DNA of 64,000 nucleotides. Origin: Limnohabitans sp. Rim8. GTDB lineage: Bacteria; Pseudomonadota; Gammaproteobacteria; Burkholderiales; Burkholderiaceae_C. The translations under genes and the position numbers were made by a program. The stretch is from contig NZ_CAMDLM010000013.1 in the NCBI RefSeq assembly GCF_945901735.1, positions 1-64,000 of the forward strand. The letters are read 5' to 3'. The notes below the pieces were generated by a model. That model did not search any database. It saw only the letters and a list, made by a program, of their open reading frames with translations, and was not told the origin of the DNA. Of the stretch, positions 45,308 through 53,333 are shown piece after piece (the first letter of the stretch is position 1; every line of letters starts with the position of its first letter).

Positions 45308-46258
45308 ATGAAACACTTCTCTGCTTTGCTCCTGGCCTGGACGGCCGCCAGCTTCAGCGCCAGCGCCCTGGCAACTCAACCCCTGCTCAGCCCTGCCGAA
45401 TTGCAAGCCAAGCTGTCAGACGCCAACCTGCGCGTGATCGACATCCGCGACCCCAAATCGTACGCGGCCAACCACATCCCCGGCGCATTGAATGCGCCCT
45501 ATGGCACCTGGCGCGGCCCGGCCAACAACCCCGGCGAACTGCCAGCCCTGCCCAAGCTGACCACCTTGGTGCAAAGCCTGGGCCTGACCCCCAGCACCCA
45601 CGCCGTGATCGTCTCCAGCGGCGCAGACGCCACCGACTTCGGCGCCTCGGCGCGGGTTTACTGGACGCTCAAGGTTTTGGGTCTGAAAGAGCTGTCGGTG
45701 CTCAACGGCGGCGTGAAAGGCTGGACCACGGCCGGTTTGCCGCAAAACAACCAAGCCGTGAAAGTCGCGGCCAGCAACTTTCAGCCGCAAATTGACAAGA
45801 GCTTGGTGGCCACCAAAGAAGAGCTGGTGGCCCGCGTGAAGTCGGGCGACGCCGCCCTGATCGACGCACGCCCGGCTGAATTCTTCAAAGGCGACACACG
45901 CCACGTGGCCGCCAGCGTGCCCGGTACCTTGCAGGGCGCGGTGAACGTGGAGCACGACAAATGGTTTGCACCCGGCACCTCCACTTTTGTGAGCACAGAC
46001 CAAGCCCAAAAAGTGGCCGCGTCCAGCCCCATCGACCCGGCCAAAGAGACCGTGTCGTTTTGCAACACCGGCCACTGGGCGGCGACCAACTGGTTTGCCA
46101 TGTCCGAAGTGCTGGGCCAGAAAAATGTGAAGCTGTATGCGGGCTCGATGGTCGAGTGGTCCAAAGACCCCAACGGTCTTCCCATGGCCAACGTGCCCAG
46201 CCGCCCCAAACAGTTGCTGATCGACGCCAAATTCTGGGCCGAGAAAACCTTCAAATAA
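45308..46258 (+). CDS. Periplasmic tandem-rhodanese sulfurtransferase
   Basis: A 316-residue exported rhodanese with two domains. Signal peptide ALLLAWTAASFSASALAT. Domain one (residues about 25-150) has VIDIRDPKSYAANHIPGALN, but its loop VIVSSGADATDF has no cysteine and is probably inactive. Domain two carries the active-site loop VSFCNTGHWAATNW. It lies 9 bases ahead of the YeeE/YedE gene with a small membrane protein after that, so this is a thiosulfate/sulfane sulfur operon. Exact substrate unknown; related tandem rhodaneses use thiosulfate. Confidence 0.92.
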   Translation: MKHFSALLLAWTAASFSASALATQPLLSPAELQAKLSDANLRVIDIRDPKSYAANHIPGALNAPYGTWRGPANNPGELPALPKLTTLVQSLGLTPSTHAVIVSSGADATDFGASARVYWTLKVLGLKELSVLNGGVKGWTTAGLPQNNQAVKVAASNFQPQIDKSLVATKEELVARVKSGDAALIDARPAEFFKGDTRHVAASVPGTLQGAVNVEHDKWFAPGTSTFVSTDQAQKVAASSPIDPAKETVSFCNTGHWAATNWFAMSEVLGQKNVKLYAGSMVEWSKDPNGLPMANVPSRPKQLLIDAKFWAEKTFK

Positions 46259-46267
46259 ACTCAGATC

Positions 46268-47341
46268 ATGAAACGCCTTCCTTTAGCGGCCTTGCTGGCC
46301 GCTTTTTTCATCTTTTTAGCCCTGTCGGTGTCCATCCGACAGGCGGTGTTGATGCTGGTGGGCGTGGGCATGGGCGCGGTTTTGGCCGGAGCCCGATTTG
46401 GCTTCACCACCGGATGGCGGCAACTGATTGAGCAGCGCAACCCGCAAGGCGTGGCCGGGCAGGTGCTGCTGCTGGCGCTGGCCAGCTTGGCAGCCCTGCC
46501 GCTGCTGGGGCAGTTTTCTGAATTGCAAGCTGCTTTGGGGCCCCCCAGCGTGAGCCTACTGGTGGGCGCATTCGTGTTCGGGCTGACCATGCAAATTGCC
46601 GACGGCTGCGGCTCGGGCACTTTGTACAAAGCCGGCCTGGGCGTGCCGCTCAACATGGGTATCTTGCCGCTGTTTGCCTTGGGCAGTTTTATGGGCTCGG
46701 TGCATCTGGACAGCTGGGTGTCGCTGGGCCAAATGGCTCCGGTCAGCTTGTCGGCCGAATACGGCACAGGCAACGCATTGGCCCTGACGCTGGCTTTGCT
46801 GGCCGCCGTGCTGGTCGCAGTGCGCCTGTGGGTGGGCGCGGGCCAAACCTGGCTGGACAAACGCTGGCTTTGGGGTGCCGTGGCGCTGGCGGTGCTCGCC
46901 ACACTCAACTTGCTGCTGGCGGGCCAGCCTTGGGGCGTGGTGTACGGCTTTGGGCTTTGGGCCGCCAAGGTGTCGGTGGCGCTGGGCGCTTTTGAGCCTA
47001 CGGCCAACGCGTTTTGGGGCCAGGCGGGCAACGCGCAGCGCCTGACACAAACCGTGTTCATGGACGTGACCACCATCACCAACATCGGCATCTTGGGCGG
47101 TGCGCTGTGGGTTTCGGCCAAAGCCTCGACCCACAGCACGCCTTTGACCACCCAGCAATGGGTGATTGGCTTGGTCGCCGGGTTCGTCATGGGCTACAGC
47201 TCGCGCTTGGCCTTTGGTTGCAACATCGGCGCCATGCTCAGCGGCATCTCCACCGGCAGCTTGCACGGCTGGATCTGGGTGCCTCTGGCTTTTGCAGGCA
47301 CGTTGATCGGTGTGCGCGTGCGCCGCCATTACCAATTTTGA
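46268..47341 (+). CDS. YeeE/YedE family membrane protein (thiosulfate/sulfur transport)
   Basis: A 357-residue polytopic protein of the YeeE/YedE (TsuA-like) family. The conserved cysteine motifs are ADGCGSGTLYKAG in the first half and LAFGCNIGAMLSGISTG in the second, both in the core repeats that pass thiosulfate or sulfane sulfur across the inner membrane. Genes of this family often pair with rhodaneses, as here. A role in selenium species transport has been proposed for another YedE subgroup, but I see no YedF/SirA partner. Confidence 0.92.
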   Translation: MKRLPLAALLAAFFIFLALSVSIRQAVLMLVGVGMGAVLAGARFGFTTGWRQLIEQRNPQGVAGQVLLLALASLAALPLLGQFSELQAALGPPSVSLLVGAFVFGLTMQIADGCGSGTLYKAGLGVPLNMGILPLFALGSFMGSVHLDSWVSLGQMAPVSLSAEYGTGNALALTLALLAAVLVAVRLWVGAGQTWLDKRWLWGAVALAVLATLNLLLAGQPWGVVYGFGLWAAKVSVALGAFEPTANAFWGQAGNAQRLTQTVFMDVTTITNIGILGGALWVSAKASTHSTPLTTQQWVIGLVAGFVMGYSSRLAFGCNIGAMLSGISTGSLHGWIWVPLAFAGTLIGVRVRRHYQF

Positions 47342-47351
47342 AGGAGGCCGC

Positions 47352-47519
47352 ATGAGCAACACGCACAAATTACAAGCGGTTTTCTGGCTCGGCTTGGCTG
47401 CCTTTTTGAGCTGGGACTTCATGGTCTCGGCCCCGGTGGACCTGCGCAACGAACCACCGCTGATCGCTGCGGGTTCAGGTCAGGCCACCACTGGCGGGCA
47501 TTGTTCGATGGCCAAGTGA
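47352..47519 (+). CDS. Small single-helix membrane protein
   Basis: A 55-residue protein with a clear AAGGAGG ribosome site 5 bases before the ATG. It has one hydrophobic helix (QAVFWLGLAAFLSWDFMVSA) and a short periplasmic or cytosolic tail with a single cysteine (GGHCSMAK). It follows the YeeE gene by 10 bases. Its role is unknown; it may be an accessory subunit of the sulfur transport operon. Too short for confident family assignment. Confidence 0.72.
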   Translation: MSNTHKLQAVFWLGLAAFLSWDFMVSAPVDLRNEPPLIAAGSGQATTGGHCSMAK

Positions 47520-47573
47520 GCCGTCGTCCCTCAGCGCCGTAATGGCTTGACCGGTCACAGATTGAACGCTACC

Positions 47574-47597
47574 ATTCCTTACCTTTTCGTAAGGAAT
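47574..47597. promoter_or_regulatory. Inverted repeat over the antitoxin ribosome binding site
   Basis: ATTCCTTAC (47574-47582) and GTAAGGAAT (47589-47597) are exact complements with a 6-base loop. The second arm contains AAGGAAT directly ahead of the ATG at 47602, so the same palindrome could act as operator for the AbrB-fold antitoxin and as an RNA hairpin that hides the ribosome site. Confidence 0.6.
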
Positions 47598-47601
47598 AAG
47601 C

Positions 47602-47871
47602 ATGCTCTCCACCTTGACCAGCAAAGCGCAAATCACGCTGCCCAAAGATGTTCGCCTGATGCTTCAACTGGAGCCCGGCGACAAGGTGGCATTTGTGCCG
47701 CAGGCCAATGGCCAAATTGTGGTGAGCAAAGCTTCCAAGGCCTCCTTTGCCAACTTGCGCGGCTTGCTGCCAGCGCCTGCCCTGGCGCGCACGGTCGAAG
47801 AAATGAACCAGGCCATCGAAGCGCAGGCCAGCGGCACGCCTTTGCTTGCTCGCAAAACCCGCAAGCCATGA
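47602..47871 (+). CDS. AbrB/MazE-fold (SpoVT-AbrB) antitoxin
   Basis: An 89-residue swapped-hairpin DNA-binding antitoxin. MLSTLTSKAQITLPKDVRLMLQLEPGDKVAFVPQANGQIVV is the SpoVT-AbrB domain; the C-terminal helix VEEMNQAIEAQASG would contact the PIN toxin. It overlaps nothing, but the toxin starts 2 bases past its stop. Likely autoregulated through the inverted repeat at 47574-47597. Confidence 0.9.
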   Translation: MLSTLTSKAQITLPKDVRLMLQLEPGDKVAFVPQANGQIVVSKASKASFANLRGLLPAPALARTVEEMNQAIEAQASGTPLLARKTRKP

Positions 47872-47872
47872 G

Positions 47873-48268
47873 ATGCTGGCCGTCGACACCAACGTCCTCG
47901 TTCGCCTGATCACCAACGACGAGCCCAAGCAAGCTCTGCGCGCGCAGCAAGCCTTGGACGCCGAGCTGAATGCAGGCCGGGAATGCATGGTCGGGCACAT
48001 TGTGGTGTGCGAAGTGATGTGGGTTCTGAAGGGGCTCTACGCTTATTCACAGGTGCAATGTCAGGCCACTTTAGCGGCCCTGCTTGCTTTTCCAGGCCTG
48101 CGCTTCGAGGCCATACCGGTATTGTTATCGGCCGCCAAAGCCTGGCAAAACCAGGGTGGGGACTTCGCAGACCACCTGATCGGGGCTCAAATGCAGTCCT
48201 TGGGGTGCGAGGCCGTGCTGACCTTCGACAAGCGGGCCAGCAAAGCGGGCACACACCGGGCTGTGTAG
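47873..48268 (+). CDS. PIN domain VapC-type toxin
   Basis: A 131-residue PIN ribonuclease. Conserved acidic residues are MLAVDTNVLVRLI (first Asp), VVCEVMWVLKGLY (Glu), GGDFADHLIGA (Asp) and VLTFDKRASKAG (Asp), all intact, so this toxin appears functional. It is paired with the AbrB-fold antitoxin. Immediately downstream is the decayed 3' end of a fumarylacetoacetase gene, so the module probably settled in or near that locus. Confidence 0.9.
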   Translation: MLAVDTNVLVRLITNDEPKQALRAQQALDAELNAGRECMVGHIVVCEVMWVLKGLYAYSQVQCQATLAALLAFPGLRFEAIPVLLSAAKAWQNQGGDFADHLIGAQMQSLGCEAVLTFDKRASKAGTHRAV

Positions 48269-48344
48269 GTCAGCCGCTGGGTGCGTGGCACGGCAAACTT
48301 TGTGCCGTGAGACCGCACCGCCCGAGGTCAGGCAGCCCTTGGCC

Positions 48345-48694
48345 ACCGCAGGCCTGGCCAGTACCAATTTTCGCCTTCAATACTGGGCTCTTGCACAAAT
48401 GGTCACGCAACACACCGTTGGTGGGTGCAACTTACATCCTGGCGAACTTCTTGGCACCGGCATAATTTCAGGTCCGACGCCCACTGAGGTCAAGGCCATT
48501 GTGGAAGTGAGCCAGGGCGTCTCTTTCGCATTTGACTTGCTAGTCACCGGCGAGCAACGTTGCTTTTTCTAGAGGATGGCGACAATGTCATCTTGCGCGG
48601 ATGGTGCGAAAAACTCGGCGCAACGCACGTAGGTTTCGGTCGCTGTCACGGCAAAATTTTGCCTGCCATCCTTGGCTTAAATTCAATCGCTTGA
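48345..48694 (+). pseudogene. Remnant of a fumarylacetoacetase 3' end with a frameshift
   Basis: The 3' quarter of a fumarylacetoacetate hydrolase (tyrosine degradation) is recognisable but broken. One frame reads STNFRLQYWALAQMVTQHTV, GGCNLHPGELLGTGIISGP and TGEQRCF, then after a +1/-1 shift at the T run near 48564-48569 it continues FLEDGDNVILRGWCEKLGA, THVGFGRCHGKILPAILG to a TGA at 48692-48694. Intact family members keep these blocks in a single frame after a roughly 300-residue front, which is missing here. The left boundary lies just past the PIN toxin; its exact edge is uncertain. Confidence 0.82.
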
Positions 48695-48704
48695 CCCCGT
48701 TCAT

Positions 48705-49538
48705 TCAGCGCGTCAACCAACGACGCGCCGCAAAGCTCAGCGCATCCACACACGCCACCATGAGCAGCATCGAGCCCAAAATCGTGGCGGTCTTGTTCAT
48801 GTGGAACAGGCCCATGTGGAAGGACAGCAATTGGCCCAGGCCCCCCGCGCCCACGACCCCCAACACGGCGGCGGCGCGGATGTTGTTTTCCCAGCGGTAC
48901 AGCGTGTAGCTCATGAGTTGAGGCAAGACCTGGGGCAAGGTGGCGTAAAAGAACACGCGCAGCGGTCCCACGCCTTGGGTGCGCAGGGCGTCGCCGGGGC
49001 CGGTGGGGATGTTCTCCATGGCCTCGGCAAACAAACGGCCCAGCACACCACCGGTGTGCAGGGCCAGCGCCAAAGTGCCCGCCATGGGCCCGAGGCCCGC
49101 CGAAATCAAGAGCAATGCGGCCCACACCAACTCAGGAATGGCGCGCAGGGCATTGAGCAACCAACGCGTGGGGCTGCGCAACCAAGCCGAATCTTGGGCG
49201 GACATGCGGCTGGCGGGCACGGCCAGCGCCAAGCCCAGCACCGCCGCTATGACGGTGCCCAGCGCCGACATGGCCAAGGTTTCCCAAGCGGCCCAGGCCA
49301 CTTTGTTCACAAAAACCGGCGACAGATCGGGCGGGAAAAATTCGGCCACAAAGCGGCCCATGCTGCGCGCAGCTTCTATGGACGCAAAAGACGCCCAGTC
49401 CAGGTCCAGCGAGACAAAACTGGCCACCACCAAGACCAGCAAAGCCAAAGTGAACCAGCAGGCATTGCAGCGGGCGTCAAACAAAGGGGGTGGCAACTTG
49501 TAGGGCAAGTTGGCGGCTTCGCGATGGGGGGTCCTCAT
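48705..49538 (-). CDS. ABC transporter permease, phosphonate/selenate type (second permease)
   Basis: A 277-residue PhnE-type permease with about six helices. The coupling segment with the EAA-like loop is GVGPLRVFFYATLPQVLPQLMSYTLYRWENNIRAAAVLGVVGAGGLG, typical for PhnE. It overlaps the first permease gene by four bases (ATGA at 49535-49538). Two different permeases next to one ATPase and one binding protein make a complete PhnC-PhnD-PhnE-PhnE importer. Confidence 0.88.
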   Translation of the reverse strand: MRTPHREAANLPYKLPPPLFDARCNACWFTLALLVLVVASFVSLDLDWASFASIEAARSMGRFVAEFFPPDLSPVFVNKVAWAAWETLAMSALGTVIAAVLGLALAVPASRMSAQDSAWLRSPTRWLLNALRAIPELVWAALLLISAGLGPMAGTLALALHTGGVLGRLFAEAMENIPTGPGDALRTQGVGPLRVFFYATLPQVLPQLMSYTLYRWENNIRAAAVLGVVGAGGLGQLLSFHMGLFHMNKTATILGSMLLMVACVDALSFAARRWLTR

Positions 49539-50395
49539 GCCAACGCCTTTCTTAACCAGGCGCTCACGCGGTCGGCCAGGGCCACCAGCGCGATGAAGAC
49601 CAGCAGCATGGTGGCCACTTCGCCGCCATTGAACATTTTCATGGAATTGTCCAACTGCTGGCCCAAGCCGCCCGCACCCACAAAGCCGAGCACCACCGAG
49701 GAGCGGATCGCGCATTCCCAGCGGTACACGGTGTACGACGCCAGCTCGGCCGCATGGCTGGGCAGCAGCGCATAGACAAAAGCCTGCAGGCGGCCGCTGC
49801 CGTTGCGCATCAGGTTTTGGGTGGCGTGGCTCTCGCCGCTTTCCAGAATCTCGGCATAGACCTTACCCAGCATGCCGCCATAGGTCAGGGCAATGGCCAG
49901 CACGCCTGCCGTGGGCCCCAAGCCCACCACGCGCACGAAGACCAGCGCCCAAATCAACTCCGGAATGCTGCGCAGCACAATCAAGGTGGCACGCACCAGC
50001 CAACGCAGCACCGCAGGCAAACGGTCCATGCGGCCCGACAACGCCGACAGCGACAAGACCCGCGTGGCCAATAAGCTCAAGGGCACGGCCAGCACCAGCG
50101 CCAGCGTGACGCCCGCCGTGGCCATGGCCACGGTGCGCCAAGTCTCACGCACCACCATGTCCATGAACTCGGCGTTGTACACCAGCGGCCAAAAGGTGGC
50201 CAAAAACTGAGCCGTCACTTGGCGGTTCTCAGGCTCCCACAGCACCCACAAACGGAATTCGGTGGCCACGCCCAGTGGCCAGAGCAGCACCAAAGCCAGG
50301 CTCAACCAAAACACGCGCCTGAAAAAGGCCGGGTCGCGGGCAGGCGCATCCAGGCGAGGCCGGGCCTTAGGCAGGTGTGAAACAGAAGCGGTCAT
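49535..50395 (-). CDS. ABC transporter permease, phosphonate/selenate type (first permease)
   Basis: A 286-residue PhnE-type permease. VRETWRTVAMATAGVTLALVLAVPLSLLATR is the first conserved core helix pair; NGSGRLQAFVYALLPSHAAELASYTVYRWECAIRSSVVLGFVGAGGLGQQL is the coupling loop. The start at 50395 (MTASVSHLPKARPRL) is chosen over 50419. It lies 28 bases past the ATPase gene on the same strand. Confidence 0.88.
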   Translation of the reverse strand: MTASVSHLPKARPRLDAPARDPAFFRRVFWLSLALVLLWPLGVATEFRLWVLWEPENRQVTAQFLATFWPLVYNAEFMDMVVRETWRTVAMATAGVTLALVLAVPLSLLATRVLSLSALSGRMDRLPAVLRWLVRATLIVLRSIPELIWALVFVRVVGLGPTAGVLAIALTYGGMLGKVYAEILESGESHATQNLMRNGSGRLQAFVYALLPSHAAELASYTVYRWECAIRSSVVLGFVGAGGLGQQLDNSMKMFNGGEVATMLLVFIALVALADRVSAWLRKALA

Positions 50396-50423
50396 CTTGA
50401 ACAAGGCGCAGCAAGCCACTGCG

Positions 50424-51278
50424 TCAACGGCAGTGCATCACCACAGGCGCGGACTGGGTTGGAGCGACTTCTGGTGAGGGCATGAGCGGGGCTTCGCCAC
50501 GCAACTCGTGCTCGTACTGGTCGTACAAATGCGCCAAGCGCTCGGGGCTGACTTGTGCAGAAGGCAAGTCAAACACCATCTGACCATCGCGCAGCCCAAT
50601 GATGCGCGGGAAGTGCGCCAGCGCCATATCCACCTGGTGCAAAGTGGCCACCAAGGTGACTTGGCGCTCGGCGGCCAAACCCACCAAGGCCGTCATGGCC
50701 ATGCGGGCGCGCATCGGGTCGAGCGCCGACAGCGGCTCATCAATCAGCCACAGGCTGGCCGGGGCCAACAAGGCGCGGGCCAGGCCCACGCGCTGGCGCT
50801 CACCGCCCGACAGGCGGTCCACGCGGTCAAACAATTTGTCGCCCAAGTCAAAGTGCACCAGCGCTTCGTATGCGGCCGGGATGTCGGTGGGGTAGAACAG
50901 CGAACGCAAACTGGCCCACAAGCCCATGGCGGGCAATCGCCCAGCCAGCACCGAGGTCACCACGCGTTGGCGGGGGGGGAGCGGCGGCACCTGCGGGGCC
51001 AAAAACAACTGGCCGCGCAAATGGCGCAGCGCGCCAGCCGATTGCATCCAGGGGTTCACGCCCGACAGCTGCAGCGTGCCCTGGGTGGGCCGCTGCGCGC
51101 AGGCCAACACCTGCAGCAAAGTCGTCTTGCCCGCGCCCGATGGGCCAATGATGGCCACTTGTTCGCCTGCGCTCAAGCGCAGGTCCAACGCCCGCAAAGC
51201 CGCTGGCGCGCCAGGCAAGGCGGCCGGGTGGCGCGCCTCCAAGGCCGAGAGTTCGATCTTCACCGCTAAGCTGCTCAA
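50424..51278 (-). CDS. ABC transporter ATP-binding protein, phosphonate/selenate type
   Basis: A 284-residue ATPase. Walker A is IIGPSGAGKTTLLQV, the signature DRLSGGERQRVGLARALLAPAS, Walker B LWLIDEPLSALDP, and the switch histidine is in VATLHQVDMAL. Its closest type is PhnC. There is no ATG near the front: TTG at 51278 or GTG at 51263 must be used. The TTG lies 3 bases after the binding protein stop, consistent with coupling in a four-gene operon. Confidence 0.9.
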   Translation of the reverse strand: MSSLAVKIELSALEARHPAALPGAPAALRALDLRLSAGEQVAIIGPSGAGKTTLLQVLACAQRPTQGTLQLSGVNPWMQSAGALRHLRGQLFLAPQVPPLPPRQRVVTSVLAGRLPAMGLWASLRSLFYPTDIPAAYEALVHFDLGDKLFDRVDRLSGGERQRVGLARALLAPASLWLIDEPLSALDPMRARMAMTALVGLAAERQVTLVATLHQVDMALAHFPRIIGLRDGQMVFDLPSAQVSPERLAHLYDQYEHELRGEAPLMPSPEVAPTQSAPVVMHCR

Positions 51279-51281
51279 GCT

Positions 51282-52151
51282 TTACAGCAAGCCCGCGCTG
51301 CGCGCAGCCGACTCCAAGCCCTTGTAGTTTTCGGGCGTGGTGGAGATGTAGCGGGTCGAGCGGTTGAGCTTCAGGATTTCGGCATGCTCGGGGTTGGCGG
51401 GGTTCAGGGCCAACAAGGCGGTCTTGATTTTTTCGCGCAAATCGGCCGGCATGTCGGCATGCACCGACCAGTTGTAATTGAAGTAAGGCGGGGTGGTGAA
51501 GAACACGTTCACGTCTTGCGTGTTGACCTTGTTCTCGGACACGAACTTGCGCCAGACGGTGATGTCCAGCGCCGCTGCGTCAACCTTGCCGCTGACCACC
51601 GAGGCGATGGTGGCGTCGTGCGCGCCGCTGTAGGCGATGCGTTTGAAGTCTTTTTCAGGGTCGATGTTGGCTTGCAGCAAGAAGCTGCGCGGCATCAGGT
51701 GGCCCGAGGTGCTGCTTTGCGAGCCGAACGACACTTGCTTGCCCTTCATGTCGGCCAAGGATTTGATGCCCGAGTTGGTCTTGGCGATGAACACCGACTG
51801 GAATTTGGTGTCTTCTTCGCGCTGCGCCAGAGGCACGATCTTACCGCCCGAGCGGATGCTGGCTTGCACAAAAGTGAAGCCACCGAACCAGACCACGTCG
51901 ACCTTCTTGTTCACCAACGACTCCACCGCAGCGGGGTAATCGGTCACGGGGGTGAACTGCACCTTCATGCCCAATTGTTTTTCCAGGTAAGTGGCCAAGG
52001 GCGTGAATTTGCGCACCTGCTCGGTGGCCGCTTCTTCGGGGATGGTGGTCACGCGCAGCGTGGTTTGCGCACTGGCGTGGGTCATGGCGGACAAGGCCAG
52101 CAAACCCATGCAAGCGGTGGACAGGATTTTGGTGAGGAGGGTGTGGATCAT
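51282..52151 (-). CDS. Periplasmic binding protein, putative selenate/phosphonate ABC transporter
   Basis: A 289-residue PhnD-type binding protein with signal peptide ILSTACMGLLALSAMTHASAQ. Blocks such as RVTTIPEEAATEQVRKFTPLATYLEKQLGMKVQFTPVTDYPAAVESL, VDVVWFGGFTFVQASIRSGG, FGSQSSTSGHLMPRSFLLQ, RIAYSGAHDATIASVVSGKVDAAAL and ENYKGLESAARSAGLL match, from memory, the subgroup annotated as putative selenate transporters rather than classical phosphonate receptors. The gene is divergent from egtD, and the senABC genes lie 8 kb to the right, which favours a selenium oxyanion as ligand. This specificity is inference. Confidence 0.85.
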   Translation of the reverse strand: MIHTLLTKILSTACMGLLALSAMTHASAQTTLRVTTIPEEAATEQVRKFTPLATYLEKQLGMKVQFTPVTDYPAAVESLVNKKVDVVWFGGFTFVQASIRSGGKIVPLAQREEDTKFQSVFIAKTNSGIKSLADMKGKQVSFGSQSSTSGHLMPRSFLLQANIDPEKDFKRIAYSGAHDATIASVVSGKVDAAALDITVWRKFVSENKVNTQDVNVFFTTPPYFNYNWSVHADMPADLREKIKTALLALNPANPEHAEILKLNRSTRYISTTPENYKGLESAARSAGLL

Positions 52152-52266
52152 GGTGACTTTACAAAAAACACGAGGACTGATTACACCCTGAAATCCTTGA
52201 ACCCCGTGCTGCAAGGGCCAAACCTGCAGGCGTCGTGCCGCTTGAACACTGGCTTAATATCCTGCC

Positions 52267-53235
52267 ATGACAACGCCTCAATTCATCCAGCTGTATCAGC
52301 ACAACGCCGCTGCTGTGGCGCACGAACTCTTGCAGGGCCTGAGCGCCCCTCAGGCCTTCACCTCGCCCAAATACCTGTACGACGCACTGGGCTCGCGCCT
52401 GTTCGAGGCCATCACCGAGCTGCCCGAGTACGACCTGACCCGGACCGAAGCGCAGCTGATGCAGTTGCACAGCGCCAACATGGCAGATCAGCTGCCGCAA
52501 GGCGCGTGCTGGATCGACCTGGGTGCGGGCAATTGCGAAAAAGCCGGGCGTTTGCTCGGCCCCATGGGTGCCGGTCGCTATGTGGCGGTGGACATTTCGG
52601 TGGACTTTGTGCGCCAGGCCCTGGATGTGCTGCAGCGCCAGCACCCCGGCTTGCCCATGGCGGGCTTGGGCGTGGACTTTTCAGGCGGCCTGCAGCTGCC
52701 TGCCGGACTGGCGCTCGACCCGGCGCAGCCGCGTGTGCTGTTCTACCCAGGCTCGAGCATCGGCAATTTCACGCCCGAACAGGCGCTGGATTTCCTGCGC
52801 AACTTGCACAGCGCCTGCGGGATTGCGCCAGGCAGCGGTTTGCTGATCGGGGTGGATTTGCTCAAGGACCCCGCCGAACTGGAGGCCGCCTACGACGACG
52901 CGCTGGGCGTGACCGCCGCCTTCGACCTGAATTTGTTGCTGCACATCAACCGTTTGGTGGGCAGCAACTTTGCCGTGCGCGACTGGCGGCACTTGTCACG
53001 CTTCAACGCGCCGCAATCGCGCGTCGAGATGCACCTGCAAGCGCGCCACTCGGTGACGGTGCAGTGGCCCGGTGGCCAACGCCAGTTTGCAGCAAGTGAG
53101 ACCATCCATACCGAAAACGCCTGCAAGTGGAGCGTGAAGAACTTTGAGTCATTGCTGCTGTCTGCAGGCTTTGGATCGGCCCGTGTCTGGACCGATCCGA
53201 AAGAACGTTTTGCGGTGTTCTGGGCAATGGCCTGA
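52267..53235 (+). CDS. egtD: L-histidine N-alpha-methyltransferase
   Basis: A 322-residue SAM-dependent enzyme that trimethylates histidine to hercynine, the precursor of ergothioneine and selenoneine. The SAM site is ACWIDLGAGNCEKAGRLL, and the substrate region includes YDALGSRLFEAITELPEYDLTRTEAQLM, FYPGSSIGNFTPEQALDFL and DLLKDPAELEAAYDDALGVTAAFDLNLLLHINR with the Asn and Tyr that hold the histidine. It ends TDPKERFAVFWAMA. TAATAT at 52255-52260 sits so close to the ATG that a leaderless transcript is possible. No egtB-C-E set is linked; senA at 60 kb is the partner candidate. Confidence 0.95.
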   Translation: MTTPQFIQLYQHNAAAVAHELLQGLSAPQAFTSPKYLYDALGSRLFEAITELPEYDLTRTEAQLMQLHSANMADQLPQGACWIDLGAGNCEKAGRLLGPMGAGRYVAVDISVDFVRQALDVLQRQHPGLPMAGLGVDFSGGLQLPAGLALDPAQPRVLFYPGSSIGNFTPEQALDFLRNLHSACGIAPGSGLLIGVDLLKDPAELEAAYDDALGVTAAFDLNLLLHINRLVGSNFAVRDWRHLSRFNAPQSRVEMHLQARHSVTVQWPGGQRQFAASETIHTENACKWSVKNFESLLLSAGFGSARVWTDPKERFAVFWAMA

Positions 53236-53333
53236 GCTTGTCGCCCATTTGATTGGGCCACTGAACAAGCCTGCCCATAATGAATCCAGACCCGCGTTCA
53301 TGCTGGGTTCATAGTCATCACCAGGAGACTTGC

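Noticed and set aside
48705..52151. Calling the ABC operon a phosphonate transporter (phnCDEE)
   Set aside because: No C-P lyase or phosphonatase genes nearby, and the receptor resembles the selenate-type subgroup. The phn names were therefore not used as gene symbols.
51384..53099. 571-codon plus-strand frame
   Set aside because: It runs antisense to the binding protein and out of frame through egtD; both real genes have strong family features.
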